From Anaspis maculata (taxonomy: Eukaryota > Arthropoda > Insecta > Coleoptera > Scraptiidae), in the NCBI GenBank assembly GCA_949128115.1, contig OX421966.1:50961416-51025415 (forward strand): a stretch of 64,000 nt of DNA, read 5' to 3'. This document shows positions 46,240 to 56,884 of this stretch, one piece after another. Every line of letters starts with the position of its first letter. The stretch's first letter is position 1. Under the pieces are notes generated by a model. It was not told where the DNA came from and ran no database searches. It worked only from the letters and a program-made list of their open reading frames with translations. The translations under genes and the position numbers were made by a program.

Positions 46240-47889
46240 TACTTAGTCGCATCAGAAACCCCCTAACTCATTTTGGGAATCGTCAATCAAGGCTTCATTT
46301 TAAGCTCCATCATTTGAGTCCAGTCTTGATAAACTGGCCGGGTTCGCATTTTCAAGTGGAAAACTCTGGAAACATTCGGAAAATTTTGAGATAAATTGTC
46401 GGAAAATGTTGAAAAACTAGTTACCTCTTGTTTAAATGAAAATTGACGAGAACCTGTTCGCGGGATGAAGAGTTACAAATTTATTTCTCCAGGCAGAAGA
46501 ACTCGGAGTCCTTGCCTCAATTCCAAAGATCCCCCCCCCCCAAAAAAATTATCAATTTTTTCTTCAACCATGACATCCTTTGAAGTCTGCACCTAAACTA
46601 AATATATTGTGAGGCTTACCGCAGGTCGAATTTTGCAATGGATTTTTTGCAATTCACGAAATGTGCAAGTTTTATTTTAGAAAAAAACCACGGTCTAAAA
46701 ATCGAGACCGTGTCGCGTTTGAAATTGGCCTACACGACGCCCAATGTAATCTACTTTCGACATCAGTTGGAGTTCTTCGAAAAAGGTCGATTAGCGAACA
46801 GGAAAGAACGTCTGAGTAGAGTCCTGCACCAAACGCGGGTAATCCTGGTCAAAAGCCGGGTGATGAGCCGTCTCGGGTAGTGTCGGCCAGGAATTTTTTT
46901 TAAAATTCATGGCACCAGACTGGGAAACGGTGAAAGGCTAGAACTTCAGATTGAATGCCATTCTTTTGTTGTGCTGCTTTTTGCCAAATTTGGTTCCAAT
47001 TCTTTGAATAGATTTTGAATATTTGAATAAGGAAGTTTTGAACGTTAAATTTATTAAATATTTGTTAGATGACAGATGGAGAAATACTTTCAACAATTTT
47101 GAATCCAGTTTTTCAGGGGCTTCCAAATTTTTGGTTTCCATGTAGGTATAAGAAAACAAATTGGCAAAATGAATCTCTTATGGACGACACTCCAAACCGA
47201 CTTGGATTTAATTTTAATAGCCGTGAAGTCTGCCTGTGTTCTCGGGGTTGGGAACGGGAACAGGGGTTGTTCGCAGTTTTTGATAGTTCTGTGTTGTTAA
47301 TCTACCCCGCATATGAGTGTTAACTTGAGATTTAAAAATTAACTTCTTCACCTACCCTATAGCGAAAAAGATCTAATAAAAAGTGCTCTGATAACTACGC
47401 TTTGTTTTTCCATTAATCGCAATTGTATTCTGTATAACCTCTGCCTATACAAATGACATATAGAAAATCATCCGTGACATATAACTTCTGTCATTTTTTG
47501 ACAGTGACATTTCGGCTAGACGGAATGACGGATCACAACCAAAAATAACTAATGGGCTCATTCGACAGCGGAACCATATCTGCCTAAGTCGATCGGATCA
47601 ACGTTGCCGTTGTTATCGTGGCAGATGACAGTCAGACAGACAAACACACAGATAGACCTCATTCCGAAAATGTTTTTGAATCATCTTGAGGACCTCAAAA
47701 TATGCTTGGCTGGGAAAGTAAAACTCTATGAACACACCCACATTATTTTCTATCGGATGGGCAAAATAAGGCACAAAAAGTTTTCCTTCTAGAATTTGTG
47801 TATCTCAACCGCGATTTTAACGAATTTGGTATTGATTGCTAGCTAATTGAACGGACTTAGCTAATATTCACACTGACATTCAAAGCAGC
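46240..47889. other. No feature recognised
   Basis: Contains a C11 homopolymer at about 46531; short ORFs only. Confidence 0.4.
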
Positions 47890-47936
47890 GCCACGTCAAG
47901 TCCAAGTCGCCACGTCAAGTCCAAGTCACCAAGTCA
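47890..47936. repeat. 19-bp tandem repeat
   Basis: GCCACGTCAAGTCCAAGTC occurs twice back to back, followed by a partial third copy. Confidence 0.9.
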
Positions 47937-49549
47937 GAGTTGCGATGGGTGCGACCCGGAACGCGAACGCGTGAATTTTCCATCCCATTCTAGAATAACC
48001 CTGGTACTTCCGTCATTCGCAAACTAAACTCAATTATTTCAAATTGCTGCTCACAGAAAGTGGTGTGGTGTGTGCATATAAATTACTGACGTAATGGGAA
48101 AAGTCCGTTCGTTCCAAATATACGATGTTTATGTTCTTATTCCCATTTAAAACAGAACAACAAAAGTGCGACACACCGCAAGAAGCGATGCAAATTGGAA
48201 ACGGGATCAACAGGCAGTAATAATATCGGTTGATACTCGACATTGGTGGGTACAGTCCGTATACCTGCTTATGGTATATTCCTGTATTCGTTCTTGTTCT
48301 TAGGATCATCATAACGAAACATTCTGTCGTCGTAAAGGGACACCATTTTTGCCCATTTTTGGTGAAACACCGCGAGAGCCAAGCCAAGCTTTCGGTAATC
48401 GAGGCGAGCATTGTTCATTCACTATTGTTTATCCGTTTTAAGGTTGAGAGTTCTCAAGTTCGACATGGAACTGATGAAACTTTATACAGTCATCTTGAAG
48501 ACTCGGATAAATTTACAAAACTCAGCATCATCGAAATTAATTTGACTCCGCGAAAAATTTTGAAATCAATTAAAATTTCAATTAAACTCCAAATTAAGAC
48601 AAATTCGCTCTATTAGCTTGATAAATTGCTTATTGGTGATTTCCAATTTCAATAAGCAACAAGTTCTCACCGCCTTCTATAAAGACGTGCGTGATGGTGC
48701 GAGAAATTTATTCCGTATCACGACCTGCATTTAGCTGTAGCGCACCAAATGAAAAGTATGCAGCATCGGCGTGTCTATCTGCCTATCTTCTCTAGATCTT
48801 CCATCCTCACCCATCACAAAAACATAATTTATTTAATTTAATTAAATACATATTCACGATTTATTCCTTATCGGTAAAGGTAGGTGCACTTCTTGTGCAA
48901 TAATAAAATCAACAAGATCCACAAGAGCCAGGCGATGGCAATATTTCAAACTATTTAAAAAGGTATACTTATTGCGACACTAATAAATATTCTGCGAGAC
49001 AGCACAATAAACCACGTCCAGCAGGCGTCTCTCCTTCTTAGATTAATGACTGTGGCGTGAATTCCATTTAATAATGGATACGTACTTAGAGAAGAGCAAC
49101 AATTCCCTCTTCGGCCATCCGAATAATCCGAAATCCAATATTGTGTACCTACATCTACACCAGAGTGTAGCGGTGCATCAAGCTGTCGGCATTCATTATG
49201 CAGGGATATGCAAAGTTTGCTTGCCGTAGCCGGTATGGTCTTGTAGGTACCTTATTGTCGGTTTTAGAAACCTCGACAATAGGATTGGAACCGAAGAGAT
49301 ACTCAACAACCCATTATTCAAAGGTGCCTCAACGAATTCAACTAAAAATGTCACTGCTACTAACTCTCGGTTCATACTCGAGTTTGCCACCATACCACGC
49401 CCACTTCATTGATAAACCCATGTATTGGTAGCCAATAAGAACGTGAATTAAAATTCGACTCGATAATGGAGTTCATAGTAAGTATATTTCAATTAGATTT
49501 TTTGCTTGAAAAAAGTAGTTCTAGTAGAAAAAGTAGAAAGGTAGAAAAA
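47937..49549. other. No feature recognised
   Basis: Opposing ORFs at 48034-48616 overlap on both strands without family features. Confidence 0.4.
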
Positions 49550-49644
49550 AGTCCAGTCAGGTCCTAAATAAAACAAAACGGTTGTCGGCCGCCAGATTTA
49601 TAACAAAAAAAGAAAGAAAATGTGGAAATAAACTCTATTAATTG

Positions 49645-49699
49645 GTTGACCGGATAGTAAACTGTTACCGCCCCGGTCTCAGTTTACTATCCGGTCAAC
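49645..49699. repeat. 55-bp cruciform palindrome, copy 1
   Basis: GTTGACCGGATAGTAAACTG, a 15-base spacer holding ACCGCCCCGGT, then the exact 20-bp complement. Copies occur at 55326-55380 (degenerate), 55505-55559 (19 of 20 pairs) and a half copy at 55695, always in the terminal module of the Foldback-like element. Confidence 0.95.
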
Positions 49700-50007
49700 T
49701 ATCCAAACTGCATTTATTCGGGGTAATTTCCATTACACACGTTCAACTACGTCCTAAAAATAAGAAAACTGCTGTCGGCCGCCAGTTTCATAAAATATTT
49801 GGCCCCCTTGTGTGTCTTCAACACAGTTTGAAGTTCTGTTGAGCCCTCTTGCAGTTTCTTGAGGTTTTGGGAGCACTAGTAAACGCTTTGTGCCTTCATG
49901 TGATATTCGGCCCCAAATCGGGGGCCCCTTTTGTGTATTCAGGTATAATTTGGAGCCCTAATGAGCCCCCTCATGTGCTTCATGGCTTCCAGAATTCTAA
50001 TAAGCCC

Positions 50008-50013
50008 TCATTT
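50008..50013. repeat. 6-bp target duplication of the LINE
   Basis: TCATTT here and at 51250-51255. The corresponding place in the opposite arm near 55031-55036 has no insertion. Confidence 0.65.
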
Positions 50014-51249
50014 CGACGCCCTCGCCCTCGCCCTCGCCTTCGACAGAGTGGACCATACAATCCTGCTGAACAAATTTAGTACTTTCGGCTTCCATCACAG
50101 ATTGGTAAGTTTCTTCAAGTCCTACCTTGCGAACAGGGAGCAGTTTGTTGAGATTCACGGCCATCGCTCTCAGAACTACATGGCAACGAGTGGCGTCCCC
50201 CAAGGAACGAACCTGTCTCCGAGAATGTTTACCATCTTTATCAACGACATCACCAAGGGTATTTCGAGTAAAGTCTTGTTGTTTGCGGATGACCTCAAGA
50301 TCTATAGGGATATACGTCGCCCAGATGACTGCATCCTGCTTCAGGGGGACCTCGACGTCCTCTCTTCATGGTGTACCGTAAACAATCTTCAGTTCAACAC
50401 CAAGAAATGCAAAATAACCAGCTTCTCTCGATGTGAAATCATCTATGAATTTCCTTATATTCTGTCTGGAGCGGTTCTGGAACGGGGTACAGAATGTCGG
50501 GACCTTGGGATCACCTTTCAACCGACACTTAAATTTGATAGACATATATCTTCAATGGTGAACTCAGCATCCAGGACGATGGGCTACATTGCTCGCAACT
50601 GCTCCGAATTTAGGGATGGAACCGTTCTCCTGGCACTCTTCAACTCCATAGTACGTCCGAAGTTGGAGTATGGAAGTCTGATTTGGAATCCTCAACAAGA
50701 GGGACTGAAACTGCAAGTCGAAAAATTACAGAGGAAGTTCCTCAAGTTCGTGAGCAAGACGCTGGACGGGTACTACCCTCCCAGGGGTATCCCTCAGGGG
50801 GTCCTCCTTCGGAGGTTTGATGTTGATTCCCTCGCACACAGAAGGGAGGTGGCTTCGCTCATGCTTCTTCACGGGTTGTGCCATGGCTACGTCAACGACA
50901 GCTATCTTCTTGGGCAGATCTGCTTCGCGGTTCCGAGACTCCACACCCGTCATCACCGGACGTTTTGGCTGCCTAAAGCCAACACCAACGTCCTCCGAGC
51001 CTCCCCACTGCATGCAGCGTGCGAGCTGTACAATTCCAAGTGCCCTGACGTTGACATTAATCACGAGAGGAGGTCGAGGTTCAAAGGCTTGGTCTCAGAT
51101 TCCTTGAAGCTTTAAAATGTGAATGTTAATTTTTATAAGTGATTGTTGAAGTCTATGTCAATTGTACTGTTGTAAATGTAACGTAACGTAACGTACATAT
51201 TTTCAGTTCTCTGTAATTGGGCTCGACCTGTTGAGAATAAACCTATTAT
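50014..51249 (+). mobile_element. 5'-truncated non-LTR retrotransposon (Jockey/CR1-type)
   Basis: It interrupts the left arm of the Foldback-like element between AATAAGCCC and GCCATCTTGTG, which are almost adjacent in the uninterrupted right arm. The 5' junction shows a run of CCCTCG repeats. The 3' part after the RT stop is about 130 bp with a GTAACGTAACGTAACGTA run and ends AGAATAAACCTATTAT, without a long poly(A). Severe 5' truncation is typical of target-primed reverse transcription. Confidence 0.85.
50037..51115 (+). pseudogene. LINE reverse transcriptase, C-terminal fragment
   Basis: The frame is open from 49961 to the stop at 51115 (384 codons), but the first 17 or so residues come from the Foldback arm and the next few from the junction repeat. 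RT proper starts at AFDRVDH (residue 26). Visible RT motifs are SGVPQGTNLSP (77-87) and the catalytic FADD (108-111), followed by a thumb/C-terminal domain to the end. Full Jockey or CR1 proteins have an upstream endonuclease and the first RT blocks; both are missing here, including the first catalytic aspartate region. The remaining frame has no stop or frameshift, so insertion was fairly recent. The protein cannot be functional alone. Confidence 0.88.
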
Positions 51250-52264
51250 TCATTTGCCATCTTGTGCTATCTAGGCTTATTGTTTTTTCAATGTGACTTG
51301 AAGCCCTGCTGAGCCCCCTTGCATTTCCCGTTACTTTCAGAGCATAATAATCACTTTTGTGCCGTCATGTCATTCGGAGACCTTTCAGGTCCCCTTGTGG
51401 CCCTCATCTCTAATTTGGAGGCCTATAATCAGCGCACTTATGCTTTCATCTCAGTTTTTATTGACTTTCAGAATACCAGTGGACCTCCTGGACCCCCTTG
51501 TGTCACCAGGATTGTTTGAAGCCCTTCGTTTGGAACCCTAATATGCCCTCTTGTGCTTTTCGTAGCTTTCAAAATTCCAGTAAACCATCTTGTGCCTTAT
51601 TTCATTGCTGGAAGCACCTCATGACTTCATATGATATTCGGAGACCTATCGGGCCATCTTGTGTCCTCAAATGTAGTATGGAGCTCCCACTTAGCCCACT
51701 TAGTTTTTACTGGCTTCAAGAATGGATACAACAAGCACCCTTCCACCTCCATTGGTAATATAATGCTCGTTCATTGGGCCCCTTGTGTTTTTCTGTGTCA
51801 TTCGGATCTCTATTGACCCCTCTTGTGTCTTCATGTGTCGTTTGGAGCCCTAATGAGCCCCCTCGTGTTTTTCCGTGGCTTTAAGAGTTCCAGTAAGCCC
51901 CCTTGTGCCTTCTTGCGTTGTTAGAAGCCCTAGTGTTAATCCCTTGTGCCTTAATGCAATATACGGAGCCCTACCGGGTTCCTTTCATGTTCGCAAGTGT
52001 AGTTTGGAGCCCTAATCAATCCTCTTTTGGTTTTTAATCTTTCCCTGGCTTTCGGAGCATTTGTAAATATCAAGCCTTCATGTGATTATTCGGAGCTTTA
52101 TCGGACCTCTTGTGTCCTCCAAAGAATATCAAGCCCTAATTAGCCCCCTTCTGTTATTTTCCTGGCTCTCAGATTAGCCACATTTTGCCTTCTTGCATTA
52201 TCCAGAGCCCCATTTGGCCCCCTTGTTTCTTCAACGTCTTTTGGACCCCTCTATGGGGTCAACC

Positions 52265-52370
52265 TAATACATGACGGTTTGACGCAGCTGGTTGGACGCC
52301 TATATTGTTTAAAGCGACCGGTTTGACGCGGGACAGTTTGACGTCATGTTCATTTCGCCGCCGAGCCGGG
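52265..52370. repeat. Central iteron-like motifs of the Foldback-like element
   Basis: Between the two arms, four short direct repeats occur within 75 bp: CGGTTTGACGC near 52273, GGTTGGACGCC near 52288, CGGTTTGACGCGG near 52318 and CAGTTTGACGTC near 52335. All share (G/A)GTT(T/G)GACG. They are absent from the arms. Role unknown. Confidence 0.65.
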
Positions 52371-53370
52371 CCAAAAACCATGCAAAAATGCAGAGGTGCT
52401 CAGCAGGGCTTCAAATGATATTGAAGACACAAGGGGGCCCAGTGAAGCTTCATATAACATACGAAGGCAAAACTCCATCACTACTCATCACTACTGGGGG
52501 ACTCCATACTACACTTGAGAACACAAGGTGTAGGTGTCTAAAGTCACATGAAGGTACAAGGTGCTTACTAACTAATGCTCCAAAAGCCTAGGAAAAATGT
52601 AAGAGGCTTCAAAAGACGTTGAAGGAACAAGGGGGCCAAAGGGAGCTCTGGATAATCTAGACGGCAAAAGGGAGCTTACTGGATTTCTGAGAACCAGGGA
52701 AACACAAGGGGCTGATTGGGGTTTCATATTCTTTTGAGGACACAAGGGGTCCGATAGGGCTCCAAATATCACATGAAGCCTTGATGTGTTCACTAATGCT
52801 CTCAAAGCTACGAAAAGATGTGAGGGGAGATCGACAAGGATTCAAGCGATATTAAAGACACAAGGGGGCCCAAGGGAGCTTCAAGTTATAAATGACGGCG
52901 AAAGGGGGTTCACTGAAGTTCTGATAGGTACGAAAAAACATAAGGGGACTAATTAGGGCTTCAAACGATATTGAAGACACAAAGGGGCCCAATGGATCGA
53001 GCTTTACATAACAAATTAAGGTAAAAGGGGGTTTCTTGGTACTCACCTACTCTTGAAGCCAATAAAAAGATAAGTGGGCTGATCAGAGCTCCGAATATCA
53101 TATAAAGTCATGAGGTGCTCACAAGAAGGCAACAGAGGGGGCTTATTGAAATTCTGATAGCCATAAAAAACATAATGGGGCTAACTAGGACTCCGTATAT
53201 CACATGAAGGTACAAGGGACACACACTGGAGCTTTCAGCAATGCAAAAGGCACAAGATGGCTTACTGGAATTCTAAAAGTCACGAAAAAACATAAGGGAG
53301 CTCATAAGGGCTCCAAACGAATGGCTTCAAACAATACTGTTGACACAAGAGGGGTTCAAGGGGCTCTATA

Positions 53371-54357
53371 CAGGGTGATTTTTTGAAAAGTTTCCACCCC
53401 TTGTTTCTCGCCGCCAAAATGTTTTACAGGAAAACGCCGAAACAGGTCAATTTTTGTTTTGAGGGGGTCATCTAGAGCACATATCACCAAATTTTTATCT
53501 TGAACCCCTTCGCCCCCGCCCCACCCTGCTTTAAAATTTCAAATAGCATGACCTACTTTGTGATACATCAAATTGAAGGCAATAAAATTCTCTTTCCGTT
53601 AAACATATTTCAAATTTTTTTGAACCACCCCTCAACCCTTCTGAAAATCCTCTTTTCGTTAATGGAAGGACAATGTTCCCCCTATAAACTCTTGATTCCA
53701 GAGAAATAGACTTCCCAGCAAAAACAGGTCGATTCTTATTTCAATGGGGTCATCTTAGACACGAGTGGCCAAATTTTTATCTTCAACCCCTTCGCCCCCA
53801 CCCTACCCTACTTTAAAGGGGTGGTTTAAAAAAAATAGAAATATGTTTGACGGAAAGAGTTTTATTGCCTTCAATTTCATGTATCACAAGATAGATAATG
53901 CTATTCGAAATTTCAAAGTAAGGTAGGGTGAGGGCGAAGGGGTTGAAGATAAAAATTTGGCCACTCGTGTCTAAGATGACCCCATTGAAATAAGAATCGA
54001 CCTGTTTTTGCTGGGAAGTCTATTTCTCAGGAATCAAGAGTTTATAGGGAGAACATTGTCCTTCCATTAACGAAAAGAGGATTTTCAGAAGGGTTGAGGG
54101 GTGGTTTAAAAAATTTGAAATATGTTTAACGGAAAGAGAATTTTATTGCCTTCAATTTGATGTATCACAAAGTAGGTCATGCTATTTGAAATTTTAAAGC
54201 AGGGTGGGGCGGGGGCGAAGGGGTTCAAGATAAAAATTTGGTGATATGTGCTCTAGATGACCCCCTCGAAACAAAAATTGACCTGTTTCGGCGTTTTCCT
54301 GTAAAACATTTTGGCGGCGAGAAACATGGGGTGGAAACTTTTCAAAAAATCACCCTG
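53371..54357. mobile_element. 987-bp foldback element with proven TA target
   Basis: The tips CAGGGTGATTTTTTGAAAAG and complement are flanked by TA (53369-53370, 54358-54359). Both arms pair along nearly their whole length. A tandem duplicate of the host region preserves the empty site at 54751-54770 (GGCTCTATATAATAAAATAA), which equals the filled site minus the element and one TA. Each arm has two direct copies of a GC-rich block (CCCCTTCGCCCCC). The interior is related to 23992-26128 and 30741-31419. Confidence 0.93.
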
Positions 54358-55060
54358 TATAATAAAATAAGGCTAGGGGGGGGCTCACTGGTACTCTGAA
54401 AGTCAATAAAAATCGAGATAAAAATATGAATGGGCTGATTATTGACCTCCTAACTACACATGAGGACACAAAGGGGACCCGAAAGGTCTCCGAATGACAT
54501 GACGGCACAGTAGTGATTATTATGCTTTGAAAGTAACGGGAAATGCAAGGGGGCTCAGCAGGGCTTCAAATCACATTGGAGAAACCGAGGGAGAAACAAT
54601 AAGGGGCAAACAATTGAGCCTACATAGCACAAGATGGCAGAAAAGGACTTATTGGAATTCTAAAAGCCACGAAAAAACACAAGGGAGCTCATAAGGGCTC
54701 CAAACGAATGGCTTTAAACAATACTGGTGACACAAGAGGGGTTCAAGGGGCTCTATATAATAAAATAAGGCAAAAGGGGGCTCACTGGTACTCTGAAAGT
54801 CGATAAAAATCGAGATAAAAATATGAATAGGCTGATTATAGACCTCCTAACTACACATGAGGACACAAGTGGACACGAAAGGTCTCCGAATGACATGACG
54901 GCACAATGGTGATTATTATGCTTTGAAAGTAACAAAAAATGCAAGGGGGCTCAGCAGGGTTTCAAATCACATTGGAGAAACAATAAGGGGGAGTCCAATT
55001 GAGCCTACATAGCACAAGATGGCAGAAAGGGCTTATTGGAATTCTGGAAGCCATGAAGCA
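54358..55060. repeat. ~400-bp tandem duplication within the right arm
   Basis: TAATAAAATAAGGC follows the element at 54358 and recurs at 54758, and the following 300 bp are nearly identical. The upstream part of the first unit lies before the inserted element (about 53260-53370). The duplication makes the right arm longer than the left. Confidence 0.85.
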
Positions 55061-55215
55061 CATGAGGGGGCTCATTAGGGCTCCAAATTATACTTGCAGA
55101 CATTTTGGGGCCGAATATGACATAAAGGCACAAAGGGTTTACTAGTGCTCCGAAAACCTCGGGAAATTGCAAGAGCGCTCAACAGAACTTCAAACGGTAT
55201 TGAAGACACAAGGGG

Positions 55216-55229
55216 GGGGGGGGGCAAAT
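55216..55229. repeat. Poly-G run
   Basis: An uninterrupted G tract of about 14 bases at the inner edge of the terminal module; likely assembly- and replication-unstable. Confidence 0.8.
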
Positions 55230-55325
55230 ATTTCATGAAACTGGCGGCCGACAGCAGTTTTCTTATTTTTAGGACGTAGTTGAATGTGTGTGGAGAAATC
55301 ACCCCGAATAAATGCAATTTGGATA

Positions 55326-55380
55326 GTTGACCGGATAGGAAATTAAGACCGGGGCGGTATCAGTTTACTATGTAGTCAAC
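55326..55380. repeat. 55-bp palindrome, copy 2 (degenerate)
   Basis: Same 20-15-20 layout as copy 1 with several arm mismatches. Confidence 0.85.
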
Positions 55381-55504
55381 GAATTAAACGTCTGCATTTC
55401 TCCATTATTTTTATAAAGGTGGCGGCCGACAGTAGTTTTTGATTTTTTAGGACGTAATTGAGTGTTTGTAGAAGAAATTTGTCAAAAATGATGTGATTTC
55501 GGTG

Positions 55505-55559
55505 GTTGACCGGATAGTAAACTGAGACCGGGGCGGTAACAGTTTACTATCTGGTCAAC
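55505..55559. repeat. 55-bp palindrome, copy 3
   Basis: Stem GTTGACCGGATAGTAAACTG with one mismatch (CTGGTC for CCGGTC); the spacer is the complement of that in copy 1, as expected in an inverted arm. Confidence 0.92.
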
Positions 55560-55797
55560 TCATCAAGAGTCTATTTTCTCAATAAATTCGGACTTTTTTT
55601 TTATAAATCTGACGGCCGACAACAGTTTTCTTTTATTTAATACCTAGCTGATCGCATCCGATGAGAATTTCTCCAAAAAAATCCGAATTGGATAGTTGAC
55701 CGGGTAGTAAACAATTATACATTTGTTCTGTATCATATACAAGCGTAGTATTGACATAACATGACTGAATTCAAGTATACTTGTACTGGAGCCGTAT

Positions 55798-55938
55798 TCT
55801 CTAACTCGCTTTGCACTCGAACCGACAGATATCGCTATCGGTAGTCAGGCAAAAGCCAATCACAATGGTGCTTGCCTAGCTACCGATAACGATATCTGTC
55901 GGTTCGAGTGCATATAGCGAGTTAGAGAATACGGCTCC
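55798..55938. mobile_element. 141-bp palindromic MITE
   Basis: Arms of about 57 bp begin GGAGCCGTATTCTCTAACTC and match almost perfectly around a loop of about 27 bp. No target duplication is visible. Confidence 0.8.
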
Positions 55939-56357
55939 TGGCCTGATTGTAGACAGACCATCTGATCTGACTGTATTAAAAACATTTTTTAACTTGATCC
56001 AACTAAAAGTCGGCATATTCGTCATTCATTCCGCATTTATTCATTCTTGTCGCGTAAATTGAGAGCCCCCAAAGTGAGAGATCATCATAGTTTGATAAAC
56101 TGCTGAAGTAAGCACAGGAAAGAAAATTGAATGAGAGACCAAGAGTCTTGTGACATGTGACAACTTGATTAATTCAATTTCTAATGGCCCACTGTATTAT
56201 CTATCCGCAAAGAGCATTAACATGCCTCAACATAATCCGGAAGTTATTCATAGGTATAGCTACCTGCCTATTCAATAAAGATTATTCGTTTTATGAATAT
56301 ACGATCCTATACTTATTGCTTACCCAAAGTTGGTACAACTTTGTTCAAATATCTTAG
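55939..56357. other. No gene; short satellite-like word
   Basis: GCCCCCAAAGTGAGAGATCA near 56067 matches a piece of the satellite monomer (CCGCCCCCAAAGTGAGAGAT). It may be coincidence or a dispersed fragment. Confidence 0.3.
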
Positions 56358-56361
56358 TTAT

Positions 56362-56871
56362 TGTTACGATATTTCGCGTACGGGTTCGAATATAATTGAG
56401 ACGAACTTTTAAAACACACACTGTTTATTTCTGCGTACTACTACTACAATAAATGCCAACAATTATCGCTTGGAATTATGTCGCAGATACTTCGCTTGTT
56501 GTCACTCGCTATCTAATTCATTACTGCCGCGAGCTCCCGGCTGACGCCTTATATAAGGCCTCCGAATAATGTTCCCGAAGTTTCTGTCTGCCTCCAGCAA
56601 ATTCCATGAGGGTCTGGCATATGCGATTTCTAGATCATTCCTGAATAATCGCACACGTTACCTGTATGCTTTCCATGTGTTCTGGGATCTACGCCTCCGC
56701 CAAAGTGGACTGATGTGCCTTGATCGAACGTTCAAGTCTCCATTGGGTTCACATACAAGAACGCTCTGGAATGCACGAGATCGCTCCAGACTTCTACACT
56801 GCGATCTAATGGTGGAAAGATCGAGAAACATCGAGTGTTTACCTATATGTACAAGATCGCCGCTCGTAACA
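56362..56871 (-). repeat. 3' LTR, 510 bp
   Basis: TGTTACG...CGTAACA ends. On the minus strand it contains a TATATAAG promoter box near 56552 and AATAAA near 56424, in U3-R-U5 order. Confidence 0.95.
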
Positions 56872-56884
56872 CTGCCCCCCTCTT
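56872..56884 (-). promoter_or_regulatory. Polypurine tract
   Basis: On the minus strand AAGAGGGGGGCAG abuts the 3' LTR, the expected plus-strand primer. The integrase frame ends here (stop at 56883-56885), so coding sequence and purine tract overlap. Confidence 0.8.

Larger units (their letters stand above)
49550..55715. mobile_element. Large Foldback-like element with modular inverted arms
   Basis: The left half (49.55 to about 52.26 kb) and right half (about 52.4 to 55.7 kb) are inverted copies. Three layers mirror each other. The outer layer has units of 180-195 bp, each with GTCGGCCGCC and a 55-bp palindrome: boxes near 49587 and 49780 on the left, and near 55245, 55424 and 55612 on the right. 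The middle layer has diverged tandem units with GAGCCCCCTTGTG or the inverse CACAAGGGGGCTC. The centre (about 52265-52370) is non-repeated. Arms made of tandem subrepeats are characteristic of Drosophila Foldback/Galileo elements; that is a structural analogy only. A LINE fragment interrupts the left arm and a palindromic element the right. No transposase was found. Confidence 0.75.
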
